Shown here piece by piece: positions 42,231 through 51,151 of a DNA stretch of 64,000 nucleotides. Each line of letters opens with the position of its first letter. Positions within the stretch are counted from its first letter, which is position 1. The DNA lies in the NCBI GenBank assembly GCA_041687395.1, contig JAWLCA010000007.1, forward strand, positions 82,074 through 146,073. The letters are read 5' to 3'. The notes beneath the pieces were generated by a model that saw only the letters and a list, made by a program, of their open reading frames with translations, did not search any database and was not told where the DNA came from. The DNA comes from JAWLCA01 sp041687395. GTDB lineage: Bacteria; Pseudomonadota; Alphaproteobacteria; Rhodobacterales; Rhodobacteraceae. The position numbers and the translations under genes are program-made.

Positions 42231-42962
42231 TCAGAAGTAGCTTTCGACCAGAGCGCCCGACACCAGCGCCCAGCCGTCCGCCACGACGAAGAACGCCAGC
42301 TTGAAGGGCAGAGAAACGATCGCTGGCGGCACCATCATCATGCCCATCGACATGAGCACCGCCGCGACGACAAGGTCGATGATCAGGAACGGCAGGAAGA
42401 TCAGAAAGCCGATCTGGAAGGCCCGCGCGATCTCGGACAGCATGAAGGACGGCACGAGGATCGAGAGCGGCGAATCGGGTCCCGGGGCCACCACCTGCTG
42501 GTCGGGTCGCAGCGCGGCCAGCGCGGCATAGGTGTCATCGCCGACCCGTACGGCCATGAAGGTCCGGAACGGCTCGATTGTCGCCTGAAAGGCCGCGACC
42601 AGGTCGTCACCGCCGTCGATGAGCGGCTGGATGCCCTGCGCATAGGCCTGCAGAAAGACCGGTTCCATCACGAACCATGTCAGGAACAGTGCTAGGCTGA
42701 CGATCAGCATGTTGGGTGGGGACTGCTGCAGCCCGATGGCCTGACGCAAGATGGCCAGGACCGTCACGATGAAGGGAAAGCAGGTCACCATGATCGCCAG
42801 TCCGGGCACCAGGCTGAGCACGGTGATCAGGACCAGAAGCTGCACCGCGCGCGCCGCCAGCGAGGCATCATCGCCCAGCGACAGTGTGATTTCCTGCGCC
42901 ATTGCGGGCCCGGCCGCGAAAAGCAGCAGGGCGGGTAGCGCGAGGCGCAGGAGCAGGGTCAT
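42231..42962 (-). CDS. fliP: Flagellar export gate protein FliP
   Basis: This 243-aa membrane protein has a cleavable signal (ending GPAMAQE) and four helices. It carries the FliP signatures FPFIVTVLAILRQAIGLQQSPPNMLIVSLALFLTWFVM and PSFMLSEIARAFQIGFLIFLPFLIIDLVVAAVLMSMGMMM. It forms the core of the type III export gate with FliQ and FliR. It follows fliN by 1 bp. Confidence 0.96.
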   Translation of the reverse strand: MTLLLRLALPALLLFAAGPAMAQEITLSLGDDASLAARAVQLLVLITVLSLVPGLAIMVTCFPFIVTVLAILRQAIGLQQSPPNMLIVSLALFLTWFVMEPVFLQAYAQGIQPLIDGGDDLVAAFQATIEPFRTFMAVRVGDDTYAALAALRPDQQVVAPGPDSPLSILVPSFMLSEIARAFQIGFLIFLPFLIIDLVVAAVLMSMGMMMVPPAIVSLPFKLAFFVVADGWALVSGALVESYF

Positions 42963-42963
42963 G

Positions 42964-43248
42964 TCACAGGCCGTCCTTCAGATCCGCGACCTCGGTCAGG
43001 CGTACGGCCAGTTGGCCTGCCTGATCGCCATCAAGTTCCTGCAGCTCTCCGCGCGCGATCAGCTTGTCGCCGACGTAAAGCTCCACGGGGTCGTCAACGC
43101 GACGATCAAGCGGCAGCACGGCATCGCGGCGCATCCGCAGCAGGTCGCGCACCAGCGGCCGCGCGCGGCCGACCGACACGCTGATCTCGATCGGCACCTG
43201 GGTAAACGGGTTTGCCGCGGCGGGGTTTGGGGTCTGGCTCTCATCCAT
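42964..43248 (-). CDS. fliN: Flagellar switch protein FliN
   Basis: This 94-aa protein is a single SpoA/FliN domain. IEISVSVGRARPLVRDLLRMRRDAVLPLDRRVDDPVELYVGD is the classic FliN motif, and it ends with GELQELDGDQAGQLAVRLTEV. FliN stacks with FliM in the C ring and binds FliH. It overlaps the fliH gene by 8 bp and precedes fliP by 1 bp. Confidence 0.93.
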   Translation of the reverse strand: MDESQTPNPAAANPFTQVPIEISVSVGRARPLVRDLLRMRRDAVLPLDRRVDDPVELYVGDKLIARGELQELDGDQAGQLAVRLTEVADLKDGL

Positions 43249-43846
43249 GGCGGCGGTGCTCCTGTTCGGGGGTGTCGAGAGTGGCGAGATAATCGGATAC
43301 CGCCTGCGCGATCGCGGTCAGTGCGGCGTCGATGTCGATGCGTTCTTCGGTTTCGTCGAAGCGCAGATAGACCTGTCCGTCGCCCAGCGACGGTTCCTCG
43401 ACCAGCGAAAGCGGCAAAGGGCTGTCTTCGAGGGCCTTTTCGACGGCCGCACGGTTCGCGGGGTTGACGACAAGGGTCATCGGACGGGCCGCAGCGGCCT
43501 CGGCATGGGCTTCCAGGGTTTCGGCCACCAGCGCGGGCAGGGTCTGTCGGGCAATCGCAGGCATCACGCGGCCTGCCATTTCACGCAAGAGCGGCGCGAG
43601 GGCGCGGATAACGTGGCTGCGTGCTTCAAAATAGGTAAAGGACAGCGCCTGCAGGTTGCGCGCCAGGTCCACCCGCAGGTGGTTCTGTTCTTCGGTCTGC
43701 GCGGTCATCGCGTCGTCCCAGCCGGCACGGTAACCGGTGTCGAAGGCTTCCAGCCGCACCTCTTCAAGTGCTACCTGCGCAGCGTCGGCGGCATCAAGCG
43801 GTTCCGCCGGCAGCTCGAATTCTTCAAGTCGCAGGGGCTGGGGCAT
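43241..43846 (-). CDS. fliH: FliH-like flagellar export regulator
   Basis: This 201-aa protein lies where fliH is expected, between fliF and fliN. It has a helical N-terminal region with EVRLEAFDTGYRAGWDDAMTAQTEEQ and a C-terminal domain of the FliH/HrpE type (LVVNPANRAAVEKAL, DGQVYLRFDETEERIDIDAAL). FliH-type proteins hold the FliI ATPase and bind FliN. The start codon at 43846 overlaps the fliF stop (TGATG). Sequence identity to classical FliH is low, as usual in alphaproteobacteria, so the name rests on position and pattern. Confidence 0.8.
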   Translation of the reverse strand: MPQPLRLEEFELPAEPLDAADAAQVALEEVRLEAFDTGYRAGWDDAMTAQTEEQNHLRVDLARNLQALSFTYFEARSHVIRALAPLLREMAGRVMPAIARQTLPALVAETLEAHAEAAAARPMTLVVNPANRAAVEKALEDSPLPLSLVEEPSLGDGQVYLRFDETEERIDIDAALTAIAQAVSDYLATLDTPEQEHRRHG

Positions 43847-45444
43847 CAGACGCGCTCCTCGCCTTCTTCCATCCAGTTGCGCAGGATCTCGACCGTTTCC
43901 TCCTGGCGTTCCTCGATCAGGCGGCGCAGGCGGGCAACAGGGTCTTCGTCGGCGGCGGCCCAGTCCTCGTCGCCTGGGCCGACCACAGACATGGTCTGCG
44001 CGCCGGCACCTCCGGCCGCAGCGCCTGCCGAAGTGAGCGCGGGGCGCTGCGCGGCTGCGCTGGCGGGGTCGTCCAGACTGCCCGGCAATGCGGCGCGCTC
44101 GGGCGGCGCGGGCAGGCGTGCAGACTTGAGAATGGGCCGAACGACGAACAGGCCCAGTGCCAGCGCAACGAGGGCGAGCACGAGGATCTGGGCCAGCCAC
44201 ATCAGATCCAGCCCCGCCAGAACCGAGGCTTCCGCCAGCGTTCCTTCCATGGCGACCGGCTCGAACGCGAGCGAACGCAGGGTAATGACGTCGCCCCGCG
44301 CCTCGTCATAGCCCACGGCCGAGGCCACGAGGTCACGCAGGACGGCGAGTTCTTCGTCGCTCCGCGGCAGGCTGGCGCCGGTCTCCGGATCGCGTACCCC
44401 GTCGACCAGGACCGCAACGGTGATCCGGCGCACCGCGCCTGGTTCGCGCAGAAGCTGGCGCTGGGTTTCGGACACTTCGTAGTTGATCCGTTCGCGCGTC
44501 TCGTTGCTCTGACTCTGCGACGTCTCACCTTCGGCGCCGGCATCGCCGTCAGGCAGGTTGCTGGCCACGGTGACCGCCGCGCGCCCCTGATCCGTGGCGT
44601 TCGAACTGCGTTCCTCGGTCTCGGCGCTGATGGCGACGCGGGTGTCCGGGTCAAAGCGCCGCTCGGTGATCTGTTCGCGCTCGGTCACCGTCTCGAGGCT
44701 CAGTTCGACGACAGCGCGGCCTGCTCCCACGCGCGCCTCAAGCAGGCGCTCGACGTTGCGCTTCATCTCGTCAGCCCGGTCGCCGCTGGTGTCGGCTGCC
44801 GTGGCGTCTTCGGCGGTTGCGATCAGCCCGCCCGTTCCGTCGATCACGGCGACATCTTCGGGGCGCAGCCCTGCCACCGCAGCGGCGATCAGGAACTTCA
44901 GCGCCCGCGCCTGCTGTGCGTTCAGGGTCCCCGAGGCGGTCGTGACTGTGACCGAGGCCGTTGGCCGCAAGTCGCGACGGAAGGGTTGTCCGCCGGATTG
45001 CGCAATATGAACGCGGGCGGCGCGGATGTGTGGGCTTGCGACGATCGTGCGAGCCAGCTCGCCCTCTTTCGCACGCCAGTAGGCGGCGTCGAACATCTGA
45101 GAGGTGGTTCCGAACCCCGACAAGCCGTCGAGCAATTCATAACCGCTGGCGTTGTTGGCGGGCAGACCTTCGGACGCAAGCGTCATCCGCAGCGTGTCGC
45201 GCGCCCGGGTTTCCACCCAGATGGAATCGCCGCGCACCTCATGCCGGGCGCCGCGTTGCTCCAGCGCGCGCACGATCTCGCCGGCGGCGGCAGGCTCCAG
45301 CCCGCCATAGAGAAGGGCCATGCCTGGCGTCGTGGCCAGGCGGGCAAGCGTGCCAAAGGTGATCAGAAGGGCCAATGCGCCAAGCACGACGATGATCCGG
45401 CGCTGCATCGGAAGGGCGGACCAGAGCGATAGAAGCTGCGGCAA
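43846..45444 (-). CDS. fliF: Flagellar MS-ring protein FliF
   Basis: This 532-aa protein has a helix near residues 18-38 (IIVVLGALALLITFGTLARL), ring-building motifs (MALLYGGLEPAAAGEIV and VHIAQSGGQPFRRDLRPTASVTV) and a second helix near residue 430. A long cytoplasmic C-terminal tail with PVARLRRLIEERQEETVEILRNWMEE docks FliG. It is the first gene of the fliF-fliH-fliN-fliP run, diverging from fliL across a gap holding a CtrA-like box. Confidence 0.96.
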   Translation of the reverse strand: MPQLLSLWSALPMQRRIIVVLGALALLITFGTLARLATTPGMALLYGGLEPAAAGEIVRALEQRGARHEVRGDSIWVETRARDTLRMTLASEGLPANNASGYELLDGLSGFGTTSQMFDAAYWRAKEGELARTIVASPHIRAARVHIAQSGGQPFRRDLRPTASVTVTTASGTLNAQQARALKFLIAAAVAGLRPEDVAVIDGTGGLIATAEDATAADTSGDRADEMKRNVERLLEARVGAGRAVVELSLETVTEREQITERRFDPDTRVAISAETEERSSNATDQGRAAVTVASNLPDGDAGAEGETSQSQSNETRERINYEVSETQRQLLREPGAVRRITVAVLVDGVRDPETGASLPRSDEELAVLRDLVASAVGYDEARGDVITLRSLAFEPVAMEGTLAEASVLAGLDLMWLAQILVLALVALALGLFVVRPILKSARLPAPPERAALPGSLDDPASAAAQRPALTSAGAAAGGAGAQTMSVVGPGDEDWAAADEDPVARLRRLIEERQEETVEILRNWMEEGEERV

Positions 45445-45503
45445 GGTAACCTCCTGTCGTCGGGACGTTCTGCCCCGGCGCGGTCATCCTTCGCCCATCG
45501 CGC

Positions 45504-45518
45504 TTAACAATCGGTTAG
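45504..45518. promoter_or_regulatory. CtrA-like box between fliF and fliL
   Basis: TTAA (45504-45507), seven bases, TTAG (45515-45518) fits TTAA-N7-TTAA with one mismatch. It lies 60 bp before fliF and 46 bp before fliL, so a single bound regulator could serve both directions. Confidence 0.6.
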
Positions 45519-45563
45519 TCTGATCAAGGCTATAGACGCCGGGTGACAATGCGAGGTGCGCCG

Positions 45564-46040
45564 ATGGCAGTGGCCGAAGAGACCGCGGTGGAAGAGCCGG
45601 AGAAGAAGCGCTCTAAGCTGCCGCTGATCCTTGGGCTGGTGGGTGCGCTGGTCGGCGGCGGGGGGGGCTTTTATGCCGTCCAGTCCGGGCTTCTGTTGCC
45701 GGCGAAGACTGCGGCCACGGCTCAGGTCGGCGCGATGCCCGATGTGGTCTTCGTCCCCGTCGAACCGTTGGTCGTGAGCCTAGGACCCGAGGCGCGCAGC
45801 CGCCACCTGCGTTTTGCGGCGCAGCTTGAGGTCGACCGCGCACTTCAGAGCGACGTGGCGACGCTGATGCCGCGCATCGTCGACGTCCTGAACGGCTATC
45901 TTCGCGCGGTCGAGGTGCGCGAGTTCGAGGATCCGGGGGCGCTTGTGCGGTTGCGGGCGCAGATGCTGCGCAGGGTCCAGATCGTCACCGGCGAGGGACG
46001 CGTGCGCGACCTGCTGGTCACCGAATTTGTTTTGAACTGA
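45564..46040 (+). CDS. fliL: Flagellar basal body-associated protein FliL
   Basis: This 158-aa protein has one N-terminal helix (LPLILGLVGALVGGGGGFYAV) and a periplasmic stomatin-like domain with VEPLVVSLGPEARSRHLRFAAQLEV and RVRDLLVTEFVLN, the FliL pattern. It forms rings around stator units. The ATG at 45564 is preceded by GAGGTG; other in-frame starts lie 15 and 21 bp upstream. It heads the fliL-DUF-motE-motA operon. Confidence 0.88.
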   Translation: MAVAEETAVEEPEKKRSKLPLILGLVGALVGGGGGFYAVQSGLLLPAKTAATAQVGAMPDVVFVPVEPLVVSLGPEARSRHLRFAAQLEVDRALQSDVATLMPRIVDVLNGYLRAVEVREFEDPGALVRLRAQMLRRVQIVTGEGRVRDLLVTEFVLN

Positions 46041-46053
46041 GGGGACGGGGCGC

Positions 46054-46560
46054 ATGCAGATGATCGCCGATATCCTGTTGGGCGCCGGTGCGCTGGGCGC
46101 AGCCTTCTATTGCATGGTGCTGTCAACCCGATTGAAGAAGTTCACGCGACTGGAAAACGGCATGGGCGGCGCCATCGCCGTGCTGTCAAGCCAGGTCGAC
46201 CAGATGACCAAGGTTCTGGAAGCGGCGCAGCTTGCGGCGCGCAATTCGGCCGATACGCTGGAGAACAAGACGGCGCGCGGCGAGAAGGTGGCCGAGCGCC
46301 TGGAACTGATTCTGGCGGCGATGCATGACTTGCCGGGTGCGGAACCCCAGAAGAAACCGACGAAGCGCAAGCCGGCGGCGAAGACGAAGGCCAAGGCGGA
46401 CGATGCGATCGCTGCCTGGGCGGCAGACCGCCTGGCGGACAAGCCGTCGGGCTTGGCTGTCAGCGGCAATGCCGAGGATGAGGACGAGGCGGAGGCCGCG
46501 GCACCACGCGCGCGCTTCGTGCGCCGGCGGGTCAGTCGAAGTGACAGCGAGGCGGCATGA
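46054..46560 (+). CDS. Flagellar cluster protein with one helix and basic/acidic tail (PflI-like)
   Basis: This 168-aa protein has an N-terminal membrane helix (ADILLGAGALGAAFYCMVLSTRL), a coiled-coil-like region (about 25-90) and a low-complexity tail with Lys/Pro/Ala then Asp/Glu-rich stretches. It lies between fliL and a motE-like gene, 13 bp after fliL. Its position and layout match the alphaproteobacterial DUF6468/PflI type, which in Caulobacter affects flagellar placement. That naming is from memory of the family and is moderately sure; no catalytic motif is present. Confidence 0.6.
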   Translation: MQMIADILLGAGALGAAFYCMVLSTRLKKFTRLENGMGGAIAVLSSQVDQMTKVLEAAQLAARNSADTLENKTARGEKVAERLELILAAMHDLPGAEPQKKPTKRKPAAKTKAKADDAIAAWAADRLADKPSGLAVSGNAEDEDEAEAAAPRARFVRRRVSRSDSEAA

Positions 46561-47159
46561 GCACCCCGAACCGTAAGGCCGCGGCGCGCGCCCGCCGCGT
46601 CGGCACGCTTGCGGTGATTGCCGCCCTGCTCGCCGCGTCGGGTGCGATCCGACTTGGAACCGGCGTTGCCGAGGCTCTCGTCCGTGATGACCCGGCCCAA
46701 GCGGCGGAGCTGCCGGCCGGGGATATCGCGCCCCAGGTTTGCACTGAGGCAGCCGGGATCGGCCCGCTTCTTGAAGCGATACAGGAGCGTGAGTCGCGGG
46801 TTGCGGCGCGCGAAACGGCGCTTGAAGAGAGGATGCAGGCACTTGCTCTGGCAGAGAGCCGCTTGCTTGCCCAGCAGACGGAACTGGCTCAGATCGAGGA
46901 GGCACTGTCGGCGACACTTGCGTTGGCAGACCGCGCGGCAGAAGAGGATCTGATGCGGCTGACAACGGTCTACGAGACGATGAAGCCCAAGGATGCCGCC
47001 CTTCTGTTCGAGGAGATGGATCCGGATTTCGCCGCCGGGTTCCTCGCGCGGATGCAGCCAGAGGCGGCAGCGGCGCTGATGAGCGGCATGACCCCGCGGG
47101 GGGCCTACACACTCAGCGTGATCCTTGCGGGGCGCCACGCGACGGTTCCAAAGAACTAG
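46557..47159 (+). CDS. MotE-like protein (MgtE-N type domain)
   Basis: This 200-aa protein has a signal or anchor helix (LAVIAALLAASGAIRLG), a coiled coil (about 70-130) and a C-terminal domain with YETMKPKDAALLFEEMDPDFAAGFLARMQPEAAAALMSGM, typical of MgtE-N/MotE proteins. MotE in Sinorhizobium is a periplasmic chaperone for MotC. The gene overlaps its predecessor by 4 bp and lies 85 bp before motA, within the stator-related group, supporting a motor role. Confidence 0.8.
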   Translation: MSTPNRKAAARARRVGTLAVIAALLAASGAIRLGTGVAEALVRDDPAQAAELPAGDIAPQVCTEAAGIGPLLEAIQERESRVAARETALEERMQALALAESRLLAQQTELAQIEEALSATLALADRAAEEDLMRLTTVYETMKPKDAALLFEEMDPDFAAGFLARMQPEAAAALMSGMTPRGAYTLSVILAGRHATVPKN

Positions 47160-47244
47160 GGGCGATGACCGCAGGCAGGGACAGGGTTTCTTAACCCGCG
47201 CTTGTCACTGTTCCCAGCAATGACTTCCGGCAGATGAGGCAGAA

Positions 47245-48114
47245 ATGATCGGGATCGTGGGGATTGCCGTTGTCATCGTGATGGTGTTCGGCGGCTATCT
47301 GGCCGCCGGGGGCAGCTTGGGCATCATCATGAAGTCGCTGCCGTTCGAACTGGCGATGATCGGTGGCGCAGCCGTGGGCGCGTTCCTGATCGCCAACGAC
47401 AAGTCCGCAGTCGGACATACTGCGAAGGAACTGGGCAAGGTCTTCCGCGGCCCGCACTGGAAGCCGGACGACTACCGCGACATGCTGTGCTTGCTGTTCG
47501 AACTGATCCGCATTGCGCGTCAGAATCCGGTCGCGCTGGAAGAGCATATCGAGGCGCCCGGCAGCTCGGCGGTCTTCGCGCGCTATCCGAAGATCCTTGC
47601 CGATCACGAGGCGGTGGAACTGATCTGCGACACGATGCGGTCGGCCGGGATGAACTACGACGACCCGCGCCAGGTTGAGGATGTGCTGGAGAAGCGGCTG
47701 GAAAAGCACGAGGCGCATGCGCTGCATTCCAGCCACGCGCTGCAGACCGTCGCCGACGCGCTGCCCGCACTGGGCATCGTCGCGGCCGTGCTGGGTGTGA
47801 TCAAGACGATGGGGTCGATCGACCAGCCGCCAGAGATCCTGGGCAAGATGATCGGCGGTGCGCTGGTTGGCACGTTTCTGGGCGTATTCCTGTCCTACGG
47901 CTTCGTCGGCCCCTTCGCCAGCCGTCTGAAGACCGTGACCGAAGAGGACGCGCATTTCTACCGTCTGATCCGCGAGGTGCTGGTGGCGAACCTGCACAAC
48001 CATGCCGCCAACATCTGCATCGAGGTTGGCCGTCAGAACACGCCGCACCATGTGCGTCCCAGCTACGGCGATCTGGAAGAGGCGCTCAAGGCCGTGAAAC
48101 GAGAGGCCGCGTGA
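47245..48114 (+). CDS. motA: Flagellar motor stator protein MotA
   Basis: This 289-aa protein has four helices, starting MIGIVGIAVVIVMVFGGYLAAGGSLGIIMKSLPFELAMIGGAAVGAFL, and the conserved cytoplasmic loop followed by ALPALGIVAAVLGVIKTMGSIDQPPEILG. It conducts ions with MotB and generates torque on FliG. GATGAGGCAG precedes the ATG. Its stop overlaps the start of the 801-aa gene (TGATG). Confidence 0.96.
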   Translation: MIGIVGIAVVIVMVFGGYLAAGGSLGIIMKSLPFELAMIGGAAVGAFLIANDKSAVGHTAKELGKVFRGPHWKPDDYRDMLCLLFELIRIARQNPVALEEHIEAPGSSAVFARYPKILADHEAVELICDTMRSAGMNYDDPRQVEDVLEKRLEKHEAHALHSSHALQTVADALPALGIVAAVLGVIKTMGSIDQPPEILGKMIGGALVGTFLGVFLSYGFVGPFASRLKTVTEEDAHFYRLIREVLVANLHNHAANICIEVGRQNTPHHVRPSYGDLEEALKAVKREAA

Positions 48115-50519
48115 TGCGGTCCGTCGCGCGTCTCGCCGTCCTTCTGGCACTTGGCGCGGGTGGCGCGTGCGCGCAGTCGGTCGAGGTGCTGACGGGCGAG
48201 CATGGCGAGTTCACGCGTCTCGCGATGGTGGTTCCGCCCGGCACCAGATGGTCGATAGACGAAGAAGGGCAGGGATATGCGTTGCGCATCGACCGTGCCG
48301 GACTTTTCCTCGACACCAGCCGCGCCTTCACCCGCATCGACCGTGCAAGGATTGCCGCGCTGGAACCGATCTCCGGCGGCGCGGGGCTGCAGATCGACCT
48401 GAACTGCGCTTGCGAGGTGGTTGCGTTCGAGGATCGCCCGGGGATTCTGGTGATCGATGTGAAGGCCGGCCCCCCGCTTCCCGGTCGCGAAGCGGATCCG
48501 ACGGAATTGGCTGCACCATTGAGAGCCATTCCGCCGGCTGCGAATCCGCGCCTGCGACTTCCTATGCTGCAGGCAGCCCAGACCCCCCGTCAGCCCGATC
48601 GCCAGGTGCCCCGCTTCTCGACCGAGGCACCCGACTGGCTGTCATTTCAGTTCGACGCGCGTTCCGTTGACGCACCGCCCGCGCCCTCCACGACTCTGGC
48701 ATTGGGCCTGTCCGCGCGATCGGCGCAGACCGACGCACCACAGCCGCTGCCCAAGGCTCCGTCAACGTTGCCGTCGCCGCCCGCCTCCGGTGACGTCGCG
48801 GCTCTGCTGGAGGCCGAGGAAGCACTTCTGCGCCAGGTTGCCCGCGCGGCGGCGCAGGGGCTGGTGGATCCGCGCGCGCCGCGCCGAGATGGAACCATGC
48901 CCGGCGCCACCGAGGCGGGCAACACTGCGGTATTCGAGGACCACATGGCGGTGAACGCCCAGACCGGTCTTGATCGGGAGCTTGGGTTGATGGCCGAAAC
49001 CCTGCGCGCAGGCGGCGGCCGACGCTGCCTGTCCGAAGAGGATTGGGCCGTTTCAAGCTGGGGTGACCTGCGTCCGCCCAGCCAGCAGATCGCCGAGGCG
49101 CGTGGACGGCTGATCGGCGAGTTCGACCGGCCGGATCGCGACGCGATTCTGGCGCTGGCGCGGCTCTACCTTCACTTCGGCTTCGGTGCCGAGGCGGCGG
49201 AGGTTCTGCGCGCCTTTTCGGTCGATCTTCCGCAGGCGGCGCTGCTGACCGCGCTGGCAGGGGTCATGGACGACGGCGCCGCACCTGAAGCGACGAGCCT
49301 GCATGCTTTGACGGAATGCGACAACGGCGCCGCGCTGTGGGCGGTTCTGGCCCGCCCGACGTTGACCCCCGCCGATCCGGTCAACCGCGACAGGATCCTG
49401 CGTGATTTCGCGACCCTTCCGCCGCATCTGCGCCAGCTTCTGGGGCCGCCCCTGTCGGAGCGGTTCATGGCTGCTGGCGACGGGCAGGCGGCGCGGATGA
49501 TCCGCGACGCGATCCTGCGGACAGATGCGCCACAAACGCCCGGTGTCGCGTTGCTTGATGCGCGTGTCGATATGGCCGGCGGCGCGCTGCCCGAAGCCGA
49601 AGCACAGCTTCGGTCGGTCGCGGCGGGCACCAGCCCCGATGCGGCCGAGGCCCTCGCGATCCTGATCGAGGAGCGGCTGGCCCGCGGCGAACCGGTGGAC
49701 GCCGCAACCGCGACCCATGCCGAGGCGCTGGCCTTCGAGCGTGCAGGCAGCCCGGTTGGCGACCGATTGGCCAAGGGCCATGCGCGGGCTCTGGCGTCGC
49801 TGGGGGACTTCGACGCGGCGATGGCGGCCTTTGCGCGGCTCGGCCGTGATGCGCAGGATCAGATCCTGCCCGATCTTCTGGCCGAGCTTACGCGGGCGGC
49901 GCCGGATGCGACCTTCCTGATCCAGGTTTTCGCGCTGCGCGACCGGCTGGACATCGCGCTGCCACCGGCACACCGGCTTGCCCTGTCGGACCGGATGCTG
50001 TCGCTGGGTTTCCCGGCCGAGTCGCGGCTTCTGCTTGCCGCCGCCACCCCGGGGCCCGAGGCGGGCCTGCAACGGGCCCGCGCCGCGCTGCTGCGCAGCG
50101 AGCCGCGCGCCGCGTTGCGCGAGATCGCAGGGCGCACCGATCCCGAGGCCGAGGCGGTGCGTGCACAGGCCTATCTGCAACTGGGCCAGCCCCTGCAGGC
50201 GGCCGAGGCTTGGCTGGCCGCGGGGCAGGAGGACGAGGCCGCACATGCGGCCTGGCGCGCGGGCGACCTGGAGACGGCGGGACGGCTGTCAGACCCGGAG
50301 CGCAGCGCGGCGATCGAAGTGCTGGAAGCGCCCCGTGCCGTGGAACCCGGAGCCCCGGAGAGCAGTCCCGGTGACGTTGCCGCAGGCAGCGGGAGCGGAG
50401 GGGAACCGAGTGCCGCGCCTTCCGCCGGCCCGATGACCGAGGCGCGCGGGCGGCTGGAGGAGAGCGCCCGCACCCGTGCGGCCGTCGACGCACTGCTTGC
50501 CAGCTTCCCCGCGCCCTGA
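48114..50519 (+). CDS. Exported 801-aa repeat protein of the flagellar stator group
   Basis: This protein has a signal peptide (MRSVARLAVLLALGAGGACAQ). An N-terminal beta-rich region of about 110 residues (SVEVLTGEHGEFTRLAM, GPGILVID-like) is followed by a Pro-rich linker and a long Ala-rich helical region (about 270-760) with TPR- or HEAT-like repeats. It overlaps motA by 1 bp and follows a MotE-like gene, so it is a candidate for the periplasmic motor partner played by MotC in rhizobia. No sequence motif identifies it as MotC; the call is from context. It ends the operon. Confidence 0.7.
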   Translation: MRSVARLAVLLALGAGGACAQSVEVLTGEHGEFTRLAMVVPPGTRWSIDEEGQGYALRIDRAGLFLDTSRAFTRIDRARIAALEPISGGAGLQIDLNCACEVVAFEDRPGILVIDVKAGPPLPGREADPTELAAPLRAIPPAANPRLRLPMLQAAQTPRQPDRQVPRFSTEAPDWLSFQFDARSVDAPPAPSTTLALGLSARSAQTDAPQPLPKAPSTLPSPPASGDVAALLEAEEALLRQVARAAAQGLVDPRAPRRDGTMPGATEAGNTAVFEDHMAVNAQTGLDRELGLMAETLRAGGGRRCLSEEDWAVSSWGDLRPPSQQIAEARGRLIGEFDRPDRDAILALARLYLHFGFGAEAAEVLRAFSVDLPQAALLTALAGVMDDGAAPEATSLHALTECDNGAALWAVLARPTLTPADPVNRDRILRDFATLPPHLRQLLGPPLSERFMAAGDGQAARMIRDAILRTDAPQTPGVALLDARVDMAGGALPEAEAQLRSVAAGTSPDAAEALAILIEERLARGEPVDAATATHAEALAFERAGSPVGDRLAKGHARALASLGDFDAAMAAFARLGRDAQDQILPDLLAELTRAAPDATFLIQVFALRDRLDIALPPAHRLALSDRMLSLGFPAESRLLLAAATPGPEAGLQRARAALLRSEPRAALREIAGRTDPEAEAVRAQAYLQLGQPLQAAEAWLAAGQEDEAAHAAWRAGDLETAGRLSDPERSAAIEVLEAPRAVEPGAPESSPGDVAAGSGSGGEPSAAPSAGPMTEARGRLEESARTRAAVDALLASFPAP

Positions 50520-50593
50520 CGCGACTGGCGCCCGGGGGCTGCCTTGCACCCCGCGCCGCGCACCGCCATATAGCCCCGAACATCGGAGGGCGC

Positions 50594-51151
50594 ATGGCAG
50601 AGACAGATTTCCCCGGCTGGCACGGCACAACCATCGTCGCGGTCCGCAAGGGCGGCACCGTGGTTGTCGCAGGCGACGGCCAGGTGAGCCTGGGGCAAAC
50701 CGTCATCAAGGGCAGCGCGCGCAAGGTGCGGCGCCTGTCGCCCGGCGGACACGAGGTGGTCGCGGGTTTCGCCGGTTCGACCGCCGATGCCTTCACCCTG
50801 CTGGAGCGGTTGGAGCGCAAGCTGGAAGCAGCACCGGGCCAGCTGCAGCGCGCCTGTGTGGAACTGGCCAAGGACTGGCGCACCGACAAGTATCTGCAGA
50901 AGCTGGAGGCGATGCTGATCGTCACCGACGGGGCCGAACTTTACGTCATCACCGGCGCGGGCGACGTGCTGGAGCCGGAGCATGACGTCGCCGCCATCGG
51001 ATCGGGCGGGATGTATGCGCTGGCGGCCGCGCGCGCGCTGATCGATACCGATCACGACGCCGAGGCCGTCGCCCGCCGCGCGATGGCGATCGCGGCAGAT
51101 ATCTGCGTCTACACCAACAACAGCCTGACCCTGGAGGCGATCCGCAAATGA
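50594..51151 (+). CDS. hslV: ATP-dependent protease proteolytic subunit HslV
   Basis: This 185-aa subunit of the HslVU protease has the catalytic Thr of the TTIVAVRKGG motif, which becomes the mature N terminus after removal of the propeptide MAETDFPGWHG. The DGQVSLGQTVIKG and GFAGSTADAFTLLERLE motifs complete the family pattern. It overlaps hslU by 4 bp. HslVU degrades damaged or regulatory proteins in the cytoplasm. Confidence 0.97.
   Translation: MAETDFPGWHGTTIVAVRKGGTVVVAGDGQVSLGQTVIKGSARKVRRLSPGGHEVVAGFAGSTADAFTLLERLERKLEAAPGQLQRACVELAKDWRTDKYLQKLEAMLIVTDGAELYVITGAGDVLEPEHDVAAIGSGGMYALAAARALIDTDHDAEAVARRAMAIAADICVYTNNSLTLEAIRK

Noticed and set aside
43847..44200. A longer fliH-like frame reaching into fliF
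   Set aside because: The upstream part lies inside fliF and is Arg/Gly-rich noise. The ATG overlapping the fliF stop is the natural start.
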